Below, in pieces: positions 1 through 7,095 of a stretch of 10,062 nucleotides of DNA. Origin of the DNA: an uncultured Clostridia bacterium. GTDB lineage: Bacteria > Bacillota > Clostridia > TANB77 > CAG-508. The position numbers were made by a program, and so were the translations under genes. The notes under the pieces were generated by a model. It searched no databases. It had not been told where the DNA came from and saw only the letters and a list, made by a program, of their open reading frames with translations. Positions within the stretch are counted from its first letter, which is position 1. Each line of letters opens with the position of its first letter. The DNA is taken from assembly GCA_948745425.1 (NCBI GenBank), contig CAPZDM010000059.1, forward strand, positions 1 to 10,062. The letters run 5' to 3'.

Positions 1-116
1 CATTAACAGCAAAACTACCATTAGAAGCAATAAGATATCCAGTAAAAATAGTAACAATATTTATTCTTACAAAAATATTAACACCATTAAAAAACAAATA
101 TTTAGTAGAAGAATAA
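1..116 (+). CDS. C-terminal tail of a membrane protein, probably the S component of an ECF transporter (partial)
   Basis: An open frame enters from the left edge (first full codon at 3) and ends in TAA at 114-116, giving 37 visible residues. They contain a proline, then a hydrophobic stretch (KIVTIFILTKILTPL), then a basic and acidic tail ending KNKYLVEE. This fits the last transmembrane helix and short cytoplasmic tail of a small integral membrane protein. The next two genes encode an ECF ATPase and EcfT, and S components are often encoded beside them, so an S subunit (the substrate-binding membrane protein) is the best guess. This rests on position and hydropathy, not on a family motif: too little is visible to name the substrate or to exclude another membrane protein. 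Confidence 0.45.
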   Translation, partial: LTAKLPLEAIRYPVKIVTIFILTKILTPLKNKYLVEE

Positions 117-131
117 ATGTAAAAAACAATG

Positions 132-156
132 TATGGGCACATTGCATGTGCCCATA
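132..156. repeat. GC-rich palindromic hairpin, member of a dispersed repeat family
   Basis: TATGGGCACAT (132-142) and ATGTGCCCATA (146-156) form a perfect 11-bp stem with a 3-base loop. It lies between the upstream membrane protein and ecfA and is not followed by a T tract, so it is not a typical intrinsic terminator. It could still slow transcription or protect an mRNA end within the operon. Its lead-in (ACAATGTATGGGC, 126-138) matches 11 of 13 bases of the lead-in of the hairpin at 7783-7801. That suggests both belong to one small palindromic repeat family. Confidence 0.75.
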
Positions 157-189
157 GAATAACAGAAATCAAGGAGATAACCAAATAAA

Positions 190-963
190 ATGATAGAATT
201 AAAAGACGTTAATTTCAAATATAAAAATGGAGATATGGTATTAAAAGACATTAACCTAAAAATTGAAGAAAGAGAATTTATAACAATAATTGGGAAAAAT
301 GGCTCAGGAAAATCTACACTTTTAAAGCTTATAGGAGGAATTACAAAGCCAACAAAAGGACAAGCAACGGTAGACGGAATTGACTTAAAAGATAAAAAAA
401 ATTTCATGAACATAAGAAAAAAAGTAGGAATCGTATTTCAAAACCCAGAAAATCAGATAATATTTAACAATGTACATGATGATATCGCATTTGGAATAAA
501 AAATTTAGGACTAGATAATTTAGAAAATAGAATAAAAGAAGCACTCAAAACAGTAAACATGGAAGAACACGAAAATAGAGAAGCATATGATTTATCAATG
601 GGACAAAAACAAAGAATAACAATTGCAAGTGTATTAAGTATGGGAACAAAATATCTAGTAATGGATGAACCAACTGCAATGCTAGACTCAGAAGGAAAAG
701 AAACAGTTTATGAAATAGTAAAAAAATTAAAACAACAAAGCTACACAATAATTTATGCAACAAATGTAATGGACGAAATCTTATATTCTGATAAAGTAAT
801 TATAATGGAAAAAGGGGAAATTGTAAAAAGCTTTAAACCTACTGAAATATTAGAAAACATACAATATTTAAAAGACAGAAATATACAAATACCACCAAAA
901 ATTCAAACTCTACTAAAATTACAGGAAAAAGGAATAGACATACAATTAAAAGATTTAATGTAG
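190..963 (+). CDS. ecfA: ECF transporter ATPase subunit (EcfA/CbiO type)
   Basis: This cytoplasmic ABC ATPase powers an energy-coupling factor importer for a vitamin or metal together with EcfT and an S subunit. Its 257 residues hold a Walker A motif GKNGSGKST (35-43), a Q-loop in FQNPENQI (Q84), a signature LSMGQKQR (135-142), a Walker B YLVMDE with catalytic Glu160, and a D-loop AMLD (163-166). Two positions are unusual. The signature has Met where LSGGQ has Gly. The H-loop, normally THxMDE in this family, reads TNVMDE, so the switch histidine is Asn192. The SD AAGGAG (171-176) sits about 13 bases before the ATG, which is longer than usual, but no better start is seen. ecfT follows after 18 bases, so the two are almost certainly cotranscribed. 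Only one ATPase is present here; it may form a homodimer or pair with an EcfA encoded elsewhere. Confidence 0.93.
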   Translation: MIELKDVNFKYKNGDMVLKDINLKIEEREFITIIGKNGSGKSTLLKLIGGITKPTKGQATVDGIDLKDKKNFMNIRKKVGIVFQNPENQIIFNNVHDDIAFGIKNLGLDNLENRIKEALKTVNMEEHENREAYDLSMGQKQRITIASVLSMGTKYLVMDEPTAMLDSEGKETVYEIVKKLKQQSYTIIYATNVMDEILYSDKVIIMEKGEIVKSFKPTEILENIQYLKDRNIQIPPKIQTLLKLQEKGIDIQLKDLM

Positions 964-981
964 GCAAAAGGATGATATAAA

Positions 982-1560
982 ATGAAAGATGTAATAAAAT
1001 TTATACTATTTATTCTATACACAGTACTAATATTCTTCATCTCAGACTATAGAATACTAGGAATAATACTTATAATAAATGTAACCTTCATGCTAATAAG
1101 CAAAGTAAAAATAAAAAACGCAATAAGAAGTATAATAAAATTACTACCATTTATAGTATTTGTTATATTATTAGACATAATATTAATGTCCAAAGAAGAA
1201 GCAATACTTATAGGAATAAGGCTAATACTAGTATGTAACTTTACATACACATTTACAAAAAACTTTACTCCTGAGCAATTATCAAACTCAATTGAAAAAA
1301 TATTAACACCGTTAAAAATTTTCAAAATAAATACAAGGGATATAGGAATAATGATAAGCATTGCAGTAGCATTTATTCCTATATTAAAAGATGAAGGAAA
1401 CAAAATAAAACAATCATTAATATCAAAGGGATTTAATGTAAATGGAATAAACATGATAAAAAATATAAATTTAATATTAGTACCATTAATAGTATCAATA
1501 CTAAAAAGAGTAGGAAATATAGAAAATGCCTTCAAGTCAAAAGGATATATATCAGAATAA
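982..1560 (+). CDS. ecfT: ECF transporter transmembrane subunit EcfT
   Basis: EcfT is the membrane scaffold of ECF importers. It links the ATPase pair to the S subunit through two long cytoplasmic coupling helices. The 192-residue protein has hydrophobic segments at about 5-21, 25-40, 52-70, 75-90 and a C-terminal one at about 161-175. The region between the last hydrophobic parts carries the family layout: IPILKDEGNKIKQSLISKGF (133-151) and later ENAFKSKGY (181-189). These are the two coupling motifs, which normally read ARG; here both read SKG, with Lys in place of Arg. It is shorter than many EcfT proteins (about 250-270 residues), mainly because the N-terminal part is compact. The SD AAAGGATG lies just upstream. 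It follows ecfA by 18 bases. The assignment rests on the paired xKG motifs, hydropathy and position beside ecfA. Confidence 0.85.
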   Translation: MKDVIKFILFILYTVLIFFISDYRILGIILIINVTFMLISKVKIKNAIRSIIKLLPFIVFVILLDIILMSKEEAILIGIRLILVCNFTYTFTKNFTPEQLSNSIEKILTPLKIFKINTRDIGIMISIAVAFIPILKDEGNKIKQSLISKGFNVNGINMIKNINLILVPLIVSILKRVGNIENAFKSKGYISE

Positions 1561-1599
1561 AAAAGAAAAATCTGGTAATACTTAAAAAAGGTGAGAAAA

Positions 1600-2724
1600 A
1601 TGAAAATGTATAGAAGAATACATAACGAAAACTTAGTAAGAAGATTTTTCATAAGAATAATAGGAATTTTTATAATAGCTACAATAAGTATTGCCCTATA
1701 TGATATGTATCTAAATATAAATATAGAAAACACTCCTATTGCAGGAAGCGAGACAATTGCATCTACAGAAGAAACAAAAGCAGAAAAAGACATATGTGAC
1801 ACTTTAGAAAATGTATCTAATGCAGTTGTAGGAATATCAAAACTACAAACCACAGACTCCTCATTCCTTTCTTTACAAGCTATAGAAACATATAATTTAG
1901 GAACAGGAGTTATAGTTGCAAAAGAAGGATATATAGTAACAAACTATCATGTCAGTGGAAAAAAATCATCAAAATGTTATGTAACACTAGAAGATGGAAA
2001 AGAATACTCAGCACAAGTAGTTTGGACAGACGAAAATTTAGATTTAAGCATATTAAAAATAAATGCAACAGTAGAAGTAAATTATGCAAAAATGGGAGAC
2101 TCAGACTCATTAAGAATTGGGCAAGGGGTATATGCAATAGGAAATCCACTAGGAGCTGAATTCCAAAAAACTGTAACATATGGAATAATAAGTGCACTAG
2201 ATAGAACTATAAAAATAGACGATGCACACAAAAGCTCATACATGGAAGACTTAATTCAAACAGATGCATCTATTAACTCAGGTAATAGTGGAGGACCATT
2301 AATAGACAAACAAGGAAATGTAATAGGAATAACATCTGTAAAAATAACAGATGCAGAAGGAATTGGATTTGCAATACCTATAAATATAATAAAACCTATA
2401 ATAGAAAGACTAGAAATCACAGGGACATATGAAGAAGCAAGCCTAGGTGTATATGCATATGATAAAGAAGCAATTCAATATATAAACTCATCTATAAATT
2501 TTGAATATGGAATATATGTAACAGAAGTACTATCAGAAGGAGCAGCAAAAACAGCAGGGATAAGAGTAGGAGACATTATAGAAAAAATAGATGGAATAAA
2601 ATTAAATAAAATAAACGATTTAAAAAAACACATATACTCAAAAAATGTAGGAGAAGAGGTAAAACTAACAATATTAAGGAACAAGCAAGAATTTGAAATA
2701 CCAGTAAAATTAACAAAGAAATAG
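1600..2724 (+). CDS. htrA: Membrane-anchored HtrA/DegP-type serine protease with PDZ domain
   Basis: HtrA proteases degrade or refold damaged proteins at the outer face of the membrane. From the start chosen here the protein has 374 residues: a short basic N-terminus, one membrane segment (about 17-35), a linker, a trypsin-like domain (about 68-272) and one PDZ domain (about 281-374). The catalytic triad is visible: His117 in TNYHV, Asp148 in NLDLSIL and Ser230 in GNSGGP. The PDZ part shows GAAKTAGIRVGDII (314-327). ATG 1600 is preferred over GTG 1591 because the SD AAGGTGAG (1588-1595) overlaps that GTG and is spaced correctly for ATG 1600; ATG 1606 is also possible. The gene follows ecfT by 39 bases and precedes a hairpin, so it may be the last gene of the ecf transcript. 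No functional link to the transporter is known to me. Confidence 0.93.
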   Translation: MKMYRRIHNENLVRRFFIRIIGIFIIATISIALYDMYLNINIENTPIAGSETIASTEETKAEKDICDTLENVSNAVVGISKLQTTDSSFLSLQAIETYNLGTGVIVAKEGYIVTNYHVSGKKSSKCYVTLEDGKEYSAQVVWTDENLDLSILKINATVEVNYAKMGDSDSLRIGQGVYAIGNPLGAEFQKTVTYGIISALDRTIKIDDAHKSSYMEDLIQTDASINSGNSGGPLIDKQGNVIGITSVKITDAEGIGFAIPINIIKPIIERLEITGTYEEASLGVYAYDKEAIQYINSSINFEYGIYVTEVLSEGAAKTAGIRVGDIIEKIDGIKLNKINDLKKHIYSKNVGEEVKLTILRNKQEFEIPVKLTKK

Positions 2725-2727
2725 CCT

Positions 2728-2764
2728 AATTGGTGTTTTTCTATAGAGAAGAAAAACACCAATT
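2728..2764 (+). terminator. Hairpin terminator candidate after htrA
   Basis: AATTGGTGTTTTTC (2728-2741) and its exact complement (2751-2764) form a 14-bp stem with a 9-base loop, starting 3 bases after the htrA stop codon. The downstream T tract is weak (only TTTAT), and the T run sits inside the stem instead. It may therefore stop transcription inefficiently or mainly protect the 3' end. It separates the ecf-htrA block from the pyrC promoter. Confidence 0.7.
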
Positions 2765-2776
2765 TATGTAATTCTA

Positions 2777-2805
2777 TTGAATAAACTAGAAAAAGATGAT
2801 AATAT
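2777..2805 (+). promoter_or_regulatory. Extended -10 promoter of pyrC
   Basis: TTGAAT (2777-2782) and TAATAT (2800-2805) are 17 bases apart, and TGA immediately before the -10 box gives an extended -10. Predicted initiation falls near 2812 in an A run, leaving a leader of only about 23 bases before ATG 2835, with the strong SD AGGAGGT at 2821-2827. The same arrangement recurs before pyrF: CTATTGAA, 13 bases, GATGATAA, 1 base, ATAATAAAAA. That repeat raises confidence that this is functional. Confidence 0.7.
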
Positions 2806-2834
2806 AATAAAAAATAAAATAGGAGGTATAATAT

Positions 2835-4112
2835 ATGACAACATTATTAAAAAATGGTACAGTTTTAGACTATGCAAATAAACTAAAAGAAAAAATGGAT
2901 ATATTAATTGAAAACGGAAAAATCATAAAATTAGGAAAGGGAATAGAAGAAAAAGCAGAAAAGGTTATAGAATGTACAGGTTTATATATTATGCCAGGAA
3001 TGATAGACATGCACTGTCATCTACGTGAACCAGGATTTGAGCATAAAGAAACAATAGAAACAGGATCAAAAAGTGCAGTAAAAGGTGGATTTACAACAAT
3101 ATGTCCAATGCCTAATACAAACCCAACACCAGACAATCCAGAAACAATAAAATACATATTAGACAAAGCAAAACAAGCAAATCTTTGCAATGTATTACCA
3201 TATTCAAGTATCACAAAAGGAGAAAAAGGAGAAGAACTAGTAAACTTCAAAGAAATGTTAGAAGCAGGATGTGTAGCATTTTCAGATGACGGTTGTCCAG
3301 TATCAAATGCAAAAACAATAAGACAAGCAATGTTAGAAATAAATAAACTAGGAAGCTTTACATCAGAACACTGTGAAGAAAAATCAGTATCGCGAGGTGC
3401 AATAAATGCAGGAGAAATAGCAGAAAAATTAGGAGTAGAAGGAGTATTACCAGAAGCAGAAGAAATAATGGCAGCAAGAGACATAGTAATAGCAGAAACC
3501 AATAAAGTACATGCACACATATGCCATATAAGTACAGAAACATCAGTAAACATGATAAGAGACGCAAAAAAAAGAGGAGTAAATGTAACATGCGAAACAT
3601 GTCCACACTATTATAGTTTTACAGTAGAAGAGGTATTAACATCAGGAGTTAATGCAAAAATGAACCCACCACTAAGAGAAGAAAAAGACAAACTAGCAAT
3701 AATAAAAGGGTTAAAGGATGGAACAATAGATGCAATAATAACAGACCATGCACCACATGCTAAAGAAGAAAAAGAAAAAGGGTTAGCAAGTGCACCAAAT
3801 GGAATAATAGGATTTGAAACAGCACTTGCAGCAACAATTACAAATGTTGTTGAGCCTGGGCATATAGACTACTTAGACATGGTAAGACTAATGTCATATA
3901 GACCAGCAGAAATTTTAGGATTAAAAGACAAAGGACAAATAAAAGAGGGATATATAGCAGACTTAACAATATTTAATCCAAATAAAGAATACATATACAC
4001 CGAAGAAATGATAGTATCAAAATCAAAAAACACACCATGGATAGGCAAAAAATTAAAAGGGCAAGTTGAATACACTATAGTTTCAGGAAATGTAGTATAC
4101 GAAAATAAATAA
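2835..4112 (+). CDS. pyrC: Dihydroorotase, class I type (PyrC)
   Basis: This zinc amidohydrolase closes N-carbamoyl-L-aspartate to dihydroorotate, step 3 of pyrimidine synthesis, in the cytoplasm. The 425-residue length is typical of the class I enzymes of Gram-positive bacteria. The metal ligands and catalytic residues expected for the family are present: His60 and His62 in DMHCHLREPG, an Asp in FSDDG (151 or 152), His179 in SEHC, His231 in ICHIST, and catalytic Asp304 in TDHAPH. Substrate contacts MPNT (92-95) and the Arg of HLRE are also seen. The start follows a near-perfect SD AGGAGGT at 2821-2827. It has its own promoter (2777-2805) and a strong terminator (4116-4141), so it looks monocistronic although it lies in a pyr cluster. 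Nothing in the sequence looks damaged. Confidence 0.96.
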   Translation: MTTLLKNGTVLDYANKLKEKMDILIENGKIIKLGKGIEEKAEKVIECTGLYIMPGMIDMHCHLREPGFEHKETIETGSKSAVKGGFTTICPMPNTNPTPDNPETIKYILDKAKQANLCNVLPYSSITKGEKGEELVNFKEMLEAGCVAFSDDGCPVSNAKTIRQAMLEINKLGSFTSEHCEEKSVSRGAINAGEIAEKLGVEGVLPEAEEIMAARDIVIAETNKVHAHICHISTETSVNMIRDAKKRGVNVTCETCPHYYSFTVEEVLTSGVNAKMNPPLREEKDKLAIIKGLKDGTIDAIITDHAPHAKEEKEKGLASAPNGIIGFETALAATITNVVEPGHIDYLDMVRLMSYRPAEILGLKDKGQIKEGYIADLTIFNPNKEYIYTEEMIVSKSKNTPWIGKKLKGQVEYTIVSGNVVYENK

Positions 4113-4115
4113 ATC

Positions 4116-4141
4116 AACGAACACCGAAAGGTGTTCGTTTT
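4116..4141 (+). terminator. Rho-independent terminator of pyrC
   Basis: AACGAACACC (4116-4125), a GAAA tetraloop and GGTGTTCGTT (4130-4139) form a perfect 10-bp stem that runs into TTTT. It starts 3 bases after the pyrC stop codon. This is the clearest intrinsic terminator in the window. Confidence 0.92.
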
Positions 4142-4153
4142 AATAAAAATCTA

Positions 4154-4276
4154 TTATTTTAATTCATATTCGCTAATATCTGGTTCAATAAAGTCACCAT
4201 CTATTACTATATTAAATTCATATATATAATCTGTAGCTAGTGCTCTATCAATATAGTATGAATACTTTTGTAAAAA
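4154..4276 (-). pseudogene. Possible C-terminal remnant of a minus-strand gene
   Basis: On the minus strand a frame is open for 40 codons and ends in TAA (4156-4154). It contains stretches such as IDRALATDYIYEF and IVIDGDFIEPDISEYELK, which read like real protein. It is bounded upstream by a TAG (4279-4277) and has no ATG, GTG or SD. The base bias supports minus-strand coding: here the + strand is pyrimidine-rich, while all surrounding + strand genes are A- and purine-rich. I recognise no family. The likeliest reading is the leftover end of a decayed gene in the pyrC-pyrF gap; a chance open frame in AT-rich DNA is the alternative. Confidence 0.35.
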
Positions 4277-4279
4277 CTA

Positions 4280-4308
4280 TTGAAATAAGGTCTAAAAGAT
4301 GATAAAAT
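4280..4308 (+). promoter_or_regulatory. Extended -10 promoter of pyrF
   Basis: TTGAAA (4280-4285) and TAAAAT (4303-4308) are 17 bases apart, with TGA directly before the -10 box. The blocks CTATTGAA, GATGATAA and ATAATAAAAA occur with the same spacing as before pyrC. Initiation is predicted near 4315 in an A run, about 35 bases before ATG 4350. It probably drives pyrF, pyrK and pyrD, since no convincing promoter or T-tract terminator is seen between them. Confidence 0.7.
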
Positions 4309-4349
4309 AATAAAAATTTACAAAAAAATGGAAAGGAATGTAGATAGGG

Positions 4350-5285
4350 ATGAAAAATGCCATTGATGAACTAATAAACAAGATAAAACAAATGAACAAT
4401 CCTACTGTAATTGGGTTAGACCCTAGATATGACATATTACCAGAATGCATAAGAAAAAAATACCCACAAACAGTTGAAGGTGCATGCCAAGGATTTTTAG
4501 AATTCAATAAAGCTTTAATAGATGCTACATATGATATTATTCCAGCAGTAAAACCACAAATTGCATTTTATGAAATGTTTGGAATAGAAGGAATGAAAGT
4601 ATTTGATGAAACTTGCAAATATGCCAAATCAAAAGGAATGATAGTAATTGCAGACATGAAAAGAGGAGACATAGGAACAACAGCGCAAGCATATTCAAAT
4701 GCAGCAATAGGAAGAACACCAATAGGAGATATAAACCATAGTATATTTGACGTTGAATTTGTTACAGTAAATCCATACTTAGGAACTGATGGTGTTAAGC
4801 CATTTGTTGACGACTGTGCAAAATATGGAAAAGGAATATTTGTACTAGTAAAAACATCAAACAAATCATCAGGAGAACTACAAGACCTAAAAACCGAAAA
4901 TGGAGAAGAATTATATAAAAAAGTTGCAAAACTAGTAAATGAATGGGGCAAAGACTTAGTTGGAGAACATGGATACAGTAGTATTTCAGCAGTAGTAGGA
5001 GCAACATATCCAAAACAACTCGAGGAACTAAGAGAAATGATGCCACATTCATATTTTTTAATACCAGGATATGGAGCACAAGGAGGAAAAGCAGAAGACA
5101 TAGCACTAGGATTTGATAAAAACGGACTAGGTGGAATTATTAATGCATCAAGAAGTTTAATGTGTGCATATAAATCAGACAATTGGAAAGAAAAATTCAC
5201 ACAAGAACAATATGCAGAAGCAACTAGAGCAGAAGCGATACGTATGAGAGACGAGTTAAATGGAGCTATACATTCAAATAATTAA
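4350..5285 (+). CDS. pyrF: Orotidine 5'-phosphate decarboxylase, long (type 2) form
   Basis: PyrF decarboxylates OMP to UMP, the last step of de novo pyrimidine synthesis. At 311 residues it belongs to the longer type found in many clostridia and actinobacteria, compared with about 230-240 for the short form. The active-site signature is ADMKRGDIGTT (101-111), with Asp102, Lys104 and Asp107 matching the DxKxxD catalytic array. The phosphate-gripping regions are IPGYGAQGG (238-246) and NASRSL (265-270). VIGLDPR (20-26) fits the first barrel strand. The start at 4350 is the only ATG in this frame near an SD-like element (AAGGAA at 4333-4338, spacing about 11), so initiation may be moderate. The stop codon lies inside the loop of an inverted repeat (5272-5310). 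pyrK follows after 57 bases. Confidence 0.96.
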   Translation: MKNAIDELINKIKQMNNPTVIGLDPRYDILPECIRKKYPQTVEGACQGFLEFNKALIDATYDIIPAVKPQIAFYEMFGIEGMKVFDETCKYAKSKGMIVIADMKRGDIGTTAQAYSNAAIGRTPIGDINHSIFDVEFVTVNPYLGTDGVKPFVDDCAKYGKGIFVLVKTSNKSSGELQDLKTENGEELYKKVAKLVNEWGKDLVGEHGYSSISAVVGATYPKQLEELREMMPHSYFLIPGYGAQGGKAEDIALGFDKNGLGGIINASRSLMCAYKSDNWKEKFTQEQYAEATRAEAIRMRDELNGAIHSNN

Positions 5286-5310
5286 AATAAATATTTTTCA
5301 TTATTTGAAT
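5272..5310. repeat. Inverted repeat spanning the pyrF stop codon
   Basis: ATTCAAATAAT (5272-5282) and ATTATTTGAAT (5300-5310) are exact complements, forming an 11-bp AT-rich stem with a 17-base loop that contains the pyrF TAA. No T tract follows, so termination is unlikely. It could mark an mRNA processing site, a translational separator between pyrF and pyrK, or a protein-binding palindrome. In AT-rich DNA, chance is a real alternative. Confidence 0.5.
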
Positions 5311-5342
5311 ATTATAAGAAGATTAAAAAAGGAGGAAAAAAC

Positions 5343-6128
5343 ATGCCAATTAATCAAAAATGCAAAATAATAAAAAAAGAATTTCTAAAAGATGATATAT
5401 GTAAAATGGTAATATCATCACCAGAAATGGCAAAAGGGGCTAAGCCAGGACAATTTTTAGAAATAAGAGTAGTAGACAACATAGAGCCATTACTAAGAAG
5501 ACCAATAAGCATATATAATGCAGACGAACAAAAAGGAGAGCTAGAATTCATATTCCAATTAAAAGGAAAAGGAACATACCTATTAGCCAAAAGAAACGAA
5601 GGAGAACTACTAGACGTAATTGGACCAATAGGATATGGAACATTTAAACTAGAAGAATATAAAAATATATCAATAATAGGAGGAGGAATAGGAATATTCC
5701 CATTACAAGAATTATCAAAAAGAGCAAAACAAGCAGGTATAAACTCTAAAATATATATAGGATTTAGAAGCAAAGACCTAGTCATACTTGAAAATGAATT
5801 CAAACAAGTATGTGATGAACTAATATTAACAACAGATGATGGTACATATGGAAAGGAAGGATATTCAATAAACTACTTAAAAGAAGACGTAAAGAAAAAC
5901 AACCCAGACTGTATATATGCATGTGGACCATTACCAATGTTAAAAGCAATACAAAGCTTTTCAAAAGAAGAAAACATACCATGTCAAATATCATTAGAAG
6001 AAAGAATGGCATGTGGAATGGGAGTATGTCTAGGATGTGCAGTAAAATATGTAGGAAGCGACAAAGTAAACTATAAGCACGTATGCAAGAATGGACCAGT
6101 CTTTAATGCTAATGATGTAGAAATATAG
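5343..6128 (+). CDS. pyrK: Dihydroorotate dehydrogenase electron transfer subunit PyrK
   Basis: PyrK passes electrons from the FMN subunit PyrD to NAD+ in the class 1B dihydroorotate dehydrogenase, a PyrD2-PyrK2 complex in the cytoplasm. The 261 residues show an FAD-binding domain with RRPISIY (52-58), an NAD-binding domain with IIGGGIGIFPL (111-121) and ACGPLPML (193-200), and a C-terminal [2Fe-2S] site. The four cluster cysteines are Cys224, Cys229, Cys232 and Cys248, with C-x4-C-x2-C-x15-C spacing as in known PyrK. The SD GGAGG (5331-5335) is 7 bases before the ATG. pyrD follows after 28 bases, as expected for subunits of one complex. NAD+ as acceptor is inferred from the family. Confidence 0.96.
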   Translation: MPINQKCKIIKKEFLKDDICKMVISSPEMAKGAKPGQFLEIRVVDNIEPLLRRPISIYNADEQKGELEFIFQLKGKGTYLLAKRNEGELLDVIGPIGYGTFKLEEYKNISIIGGGIGIFPLQELSKRAKQAGINSKIYIGFRSKDLVILENEFKQVCDELILTTDDGTYGKEGYSINYLKEDVKKNNPDCIYACGPLPMLKAIQSFSKEENIPCQISLEERMACGMGVCLGCAVKYVGSDKVNYKHVCKNGPVFNANDVEI

Positions 6129-6156
6129 AATAATAAAAGATAGAAAGGAGCAAAAA

Positions 6157-7068
6157 ATGAATACAGAAATCAATTTTTGTGGAATGAAAATGAAAAATCC
6201 AATCACAGTAGCCTCAGGAACATTTGGATATGGAAGAGAAGTCGCAGAATACATAGACCTAAACAAACTGGGAGGAATATGTACAAAAGGAACATCATTA
6301 AAATTAAAAGATGGAAATAAACCACCAAGAGTATGTGAAACAGCAAGTGGAATGTTAAACGCAATAGGACTTCAAAATCCAGGAGTAGAATACTTTATGC
6401 AATATGATTTACCATGGCTTAGAAAATTTGACACAAACATAATAGTAAATGCATGTGGAAGTTCAATAGACGAATATGTAGAACTTGCAAAAATCTTAAA
6501 TACATTAGACATAGACGCAGTAGAATTAAACTTATCATGTCCAAATGTAAAAGCAGGATGTATGGCATTTGGAACATCATATGAAGGAGTAAAAGAAGTA
6601 ACAACACAAGTAAAAAAAGTTTTAACCAGTAAACCATTAATAGTAAAACTTACTCCAAATGTAACAGATATAACACAACCAGCCAAAGGAGCAGAGGACG
6701 CAGGAGCAGATGGAGTATCATTAATAAACACATTATTAGGAATGAAAATAGATATAGATAAAAAAAGACCAGTATTAGCAAACAACACAGGAGGTCTTTC
6801 AGGACCAGCTATAATGCCAGTAGCAGTAAGAATGGTATATCAAGTAGCACAGGCAGTTAATATACCAATATTAGGACTTGGTGGAATCACAACAGGAGAA
6901 GACGTAATAGAATTCATGTTAGCAGGAGCAACAGCTGTATCAATAGGAACAGGAAACTTCATAGCACCAGACATATCAATAAAAGCAATAGAAGGCGTAG
7001 AAAACTATATGAAAAAGCACAATATAGAAAATATCACAGACATAATAGGAAAAGTACAAATGAATTAA
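6157..7068 (+). CDS. pyrD: Dihydroorotate dehydrogenase, class 1B catalytic subunit PyrD
   Basis: PyrD oxidises dihydroorotate to orotate with FMN, step 4 of the pathway. The 303-residue length is typical of class 1 enzymes. The catalytic base is Cys128 in ELNLSCPNV, the mark of class 1 enzymes (class 2 has Ser). FMN- and substrate-binding stretches are ASGTFGYG (19-26), the conserved Lys in CTKGTS (42-47), NAIGLQNPG (68-76), NNTGGLSGPAI (209-219), GLGGI (240-244) and SIGTG (262-266). The adjacent pyrK confirms subtype 1B. The SD AAGGAG (6145-6150) is 6 bases before the ATG. No clear terminator follows; the next gene has its own strong promoter, so some read-through into hpf is possible. Confidence 0.97.
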   Translation: MNTEINFCGMKMKNPITVASGTFGYGREVAEYIDLNKLGGICTKGTSLKLKDGNKPPRVCETASGMLNAIGLQNPGVEYFMQYDLPWLRKFDTNIIVNACGSSIDEYVELAKILNTLDIDAVELNLSCPNVKAGCMAFGTSYEGVKEVTTQVKKVLTSKPLIVKLTPNVTDITQPAKGAEDAGADGVSLINTLLGMKIDIDKKRPVLANNTGGLSGPAIMPVAVRMVYQVAQAVNIPILGLGGITTGEDVIEFMLAGATAVSIGTGNFIAPDISIKAIEGVENYMKKHNIENITDIIGKVQMN

Positions 7069-7095
7069 TGTTTAATCTTTCACTTTGAAAAAACA

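Noticed and set aside
1047..1853. Long minus-strand open frame (268 codons) opposite ecfT and htrA
   Set aside because: It spans two well-supported + strand genes and has no ribosome binding site. Its residue pattern is the low-complexity Ile, Phe and Ser mix expected from reading AT-rich genes backwards.
1974..2159. Short + strand frame inside htrA
   Set aside because: It is an out-of-frame shadow of the protease domain, rich in Arg and Lys from A-rich codons, with no SD.
3017..3553. Minus-strand open frame (178 codons) inside pyrC
   Set aside because: It lies wholly opposite the conserved dihydroorotase sequence and has no motif of its own.
4568..5200. Minus-strand open frame (210 codons) inside pyrF
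   Set aside because: It is opposite the conserved PyrF catalytic region, with no start signal and no family resemblance.
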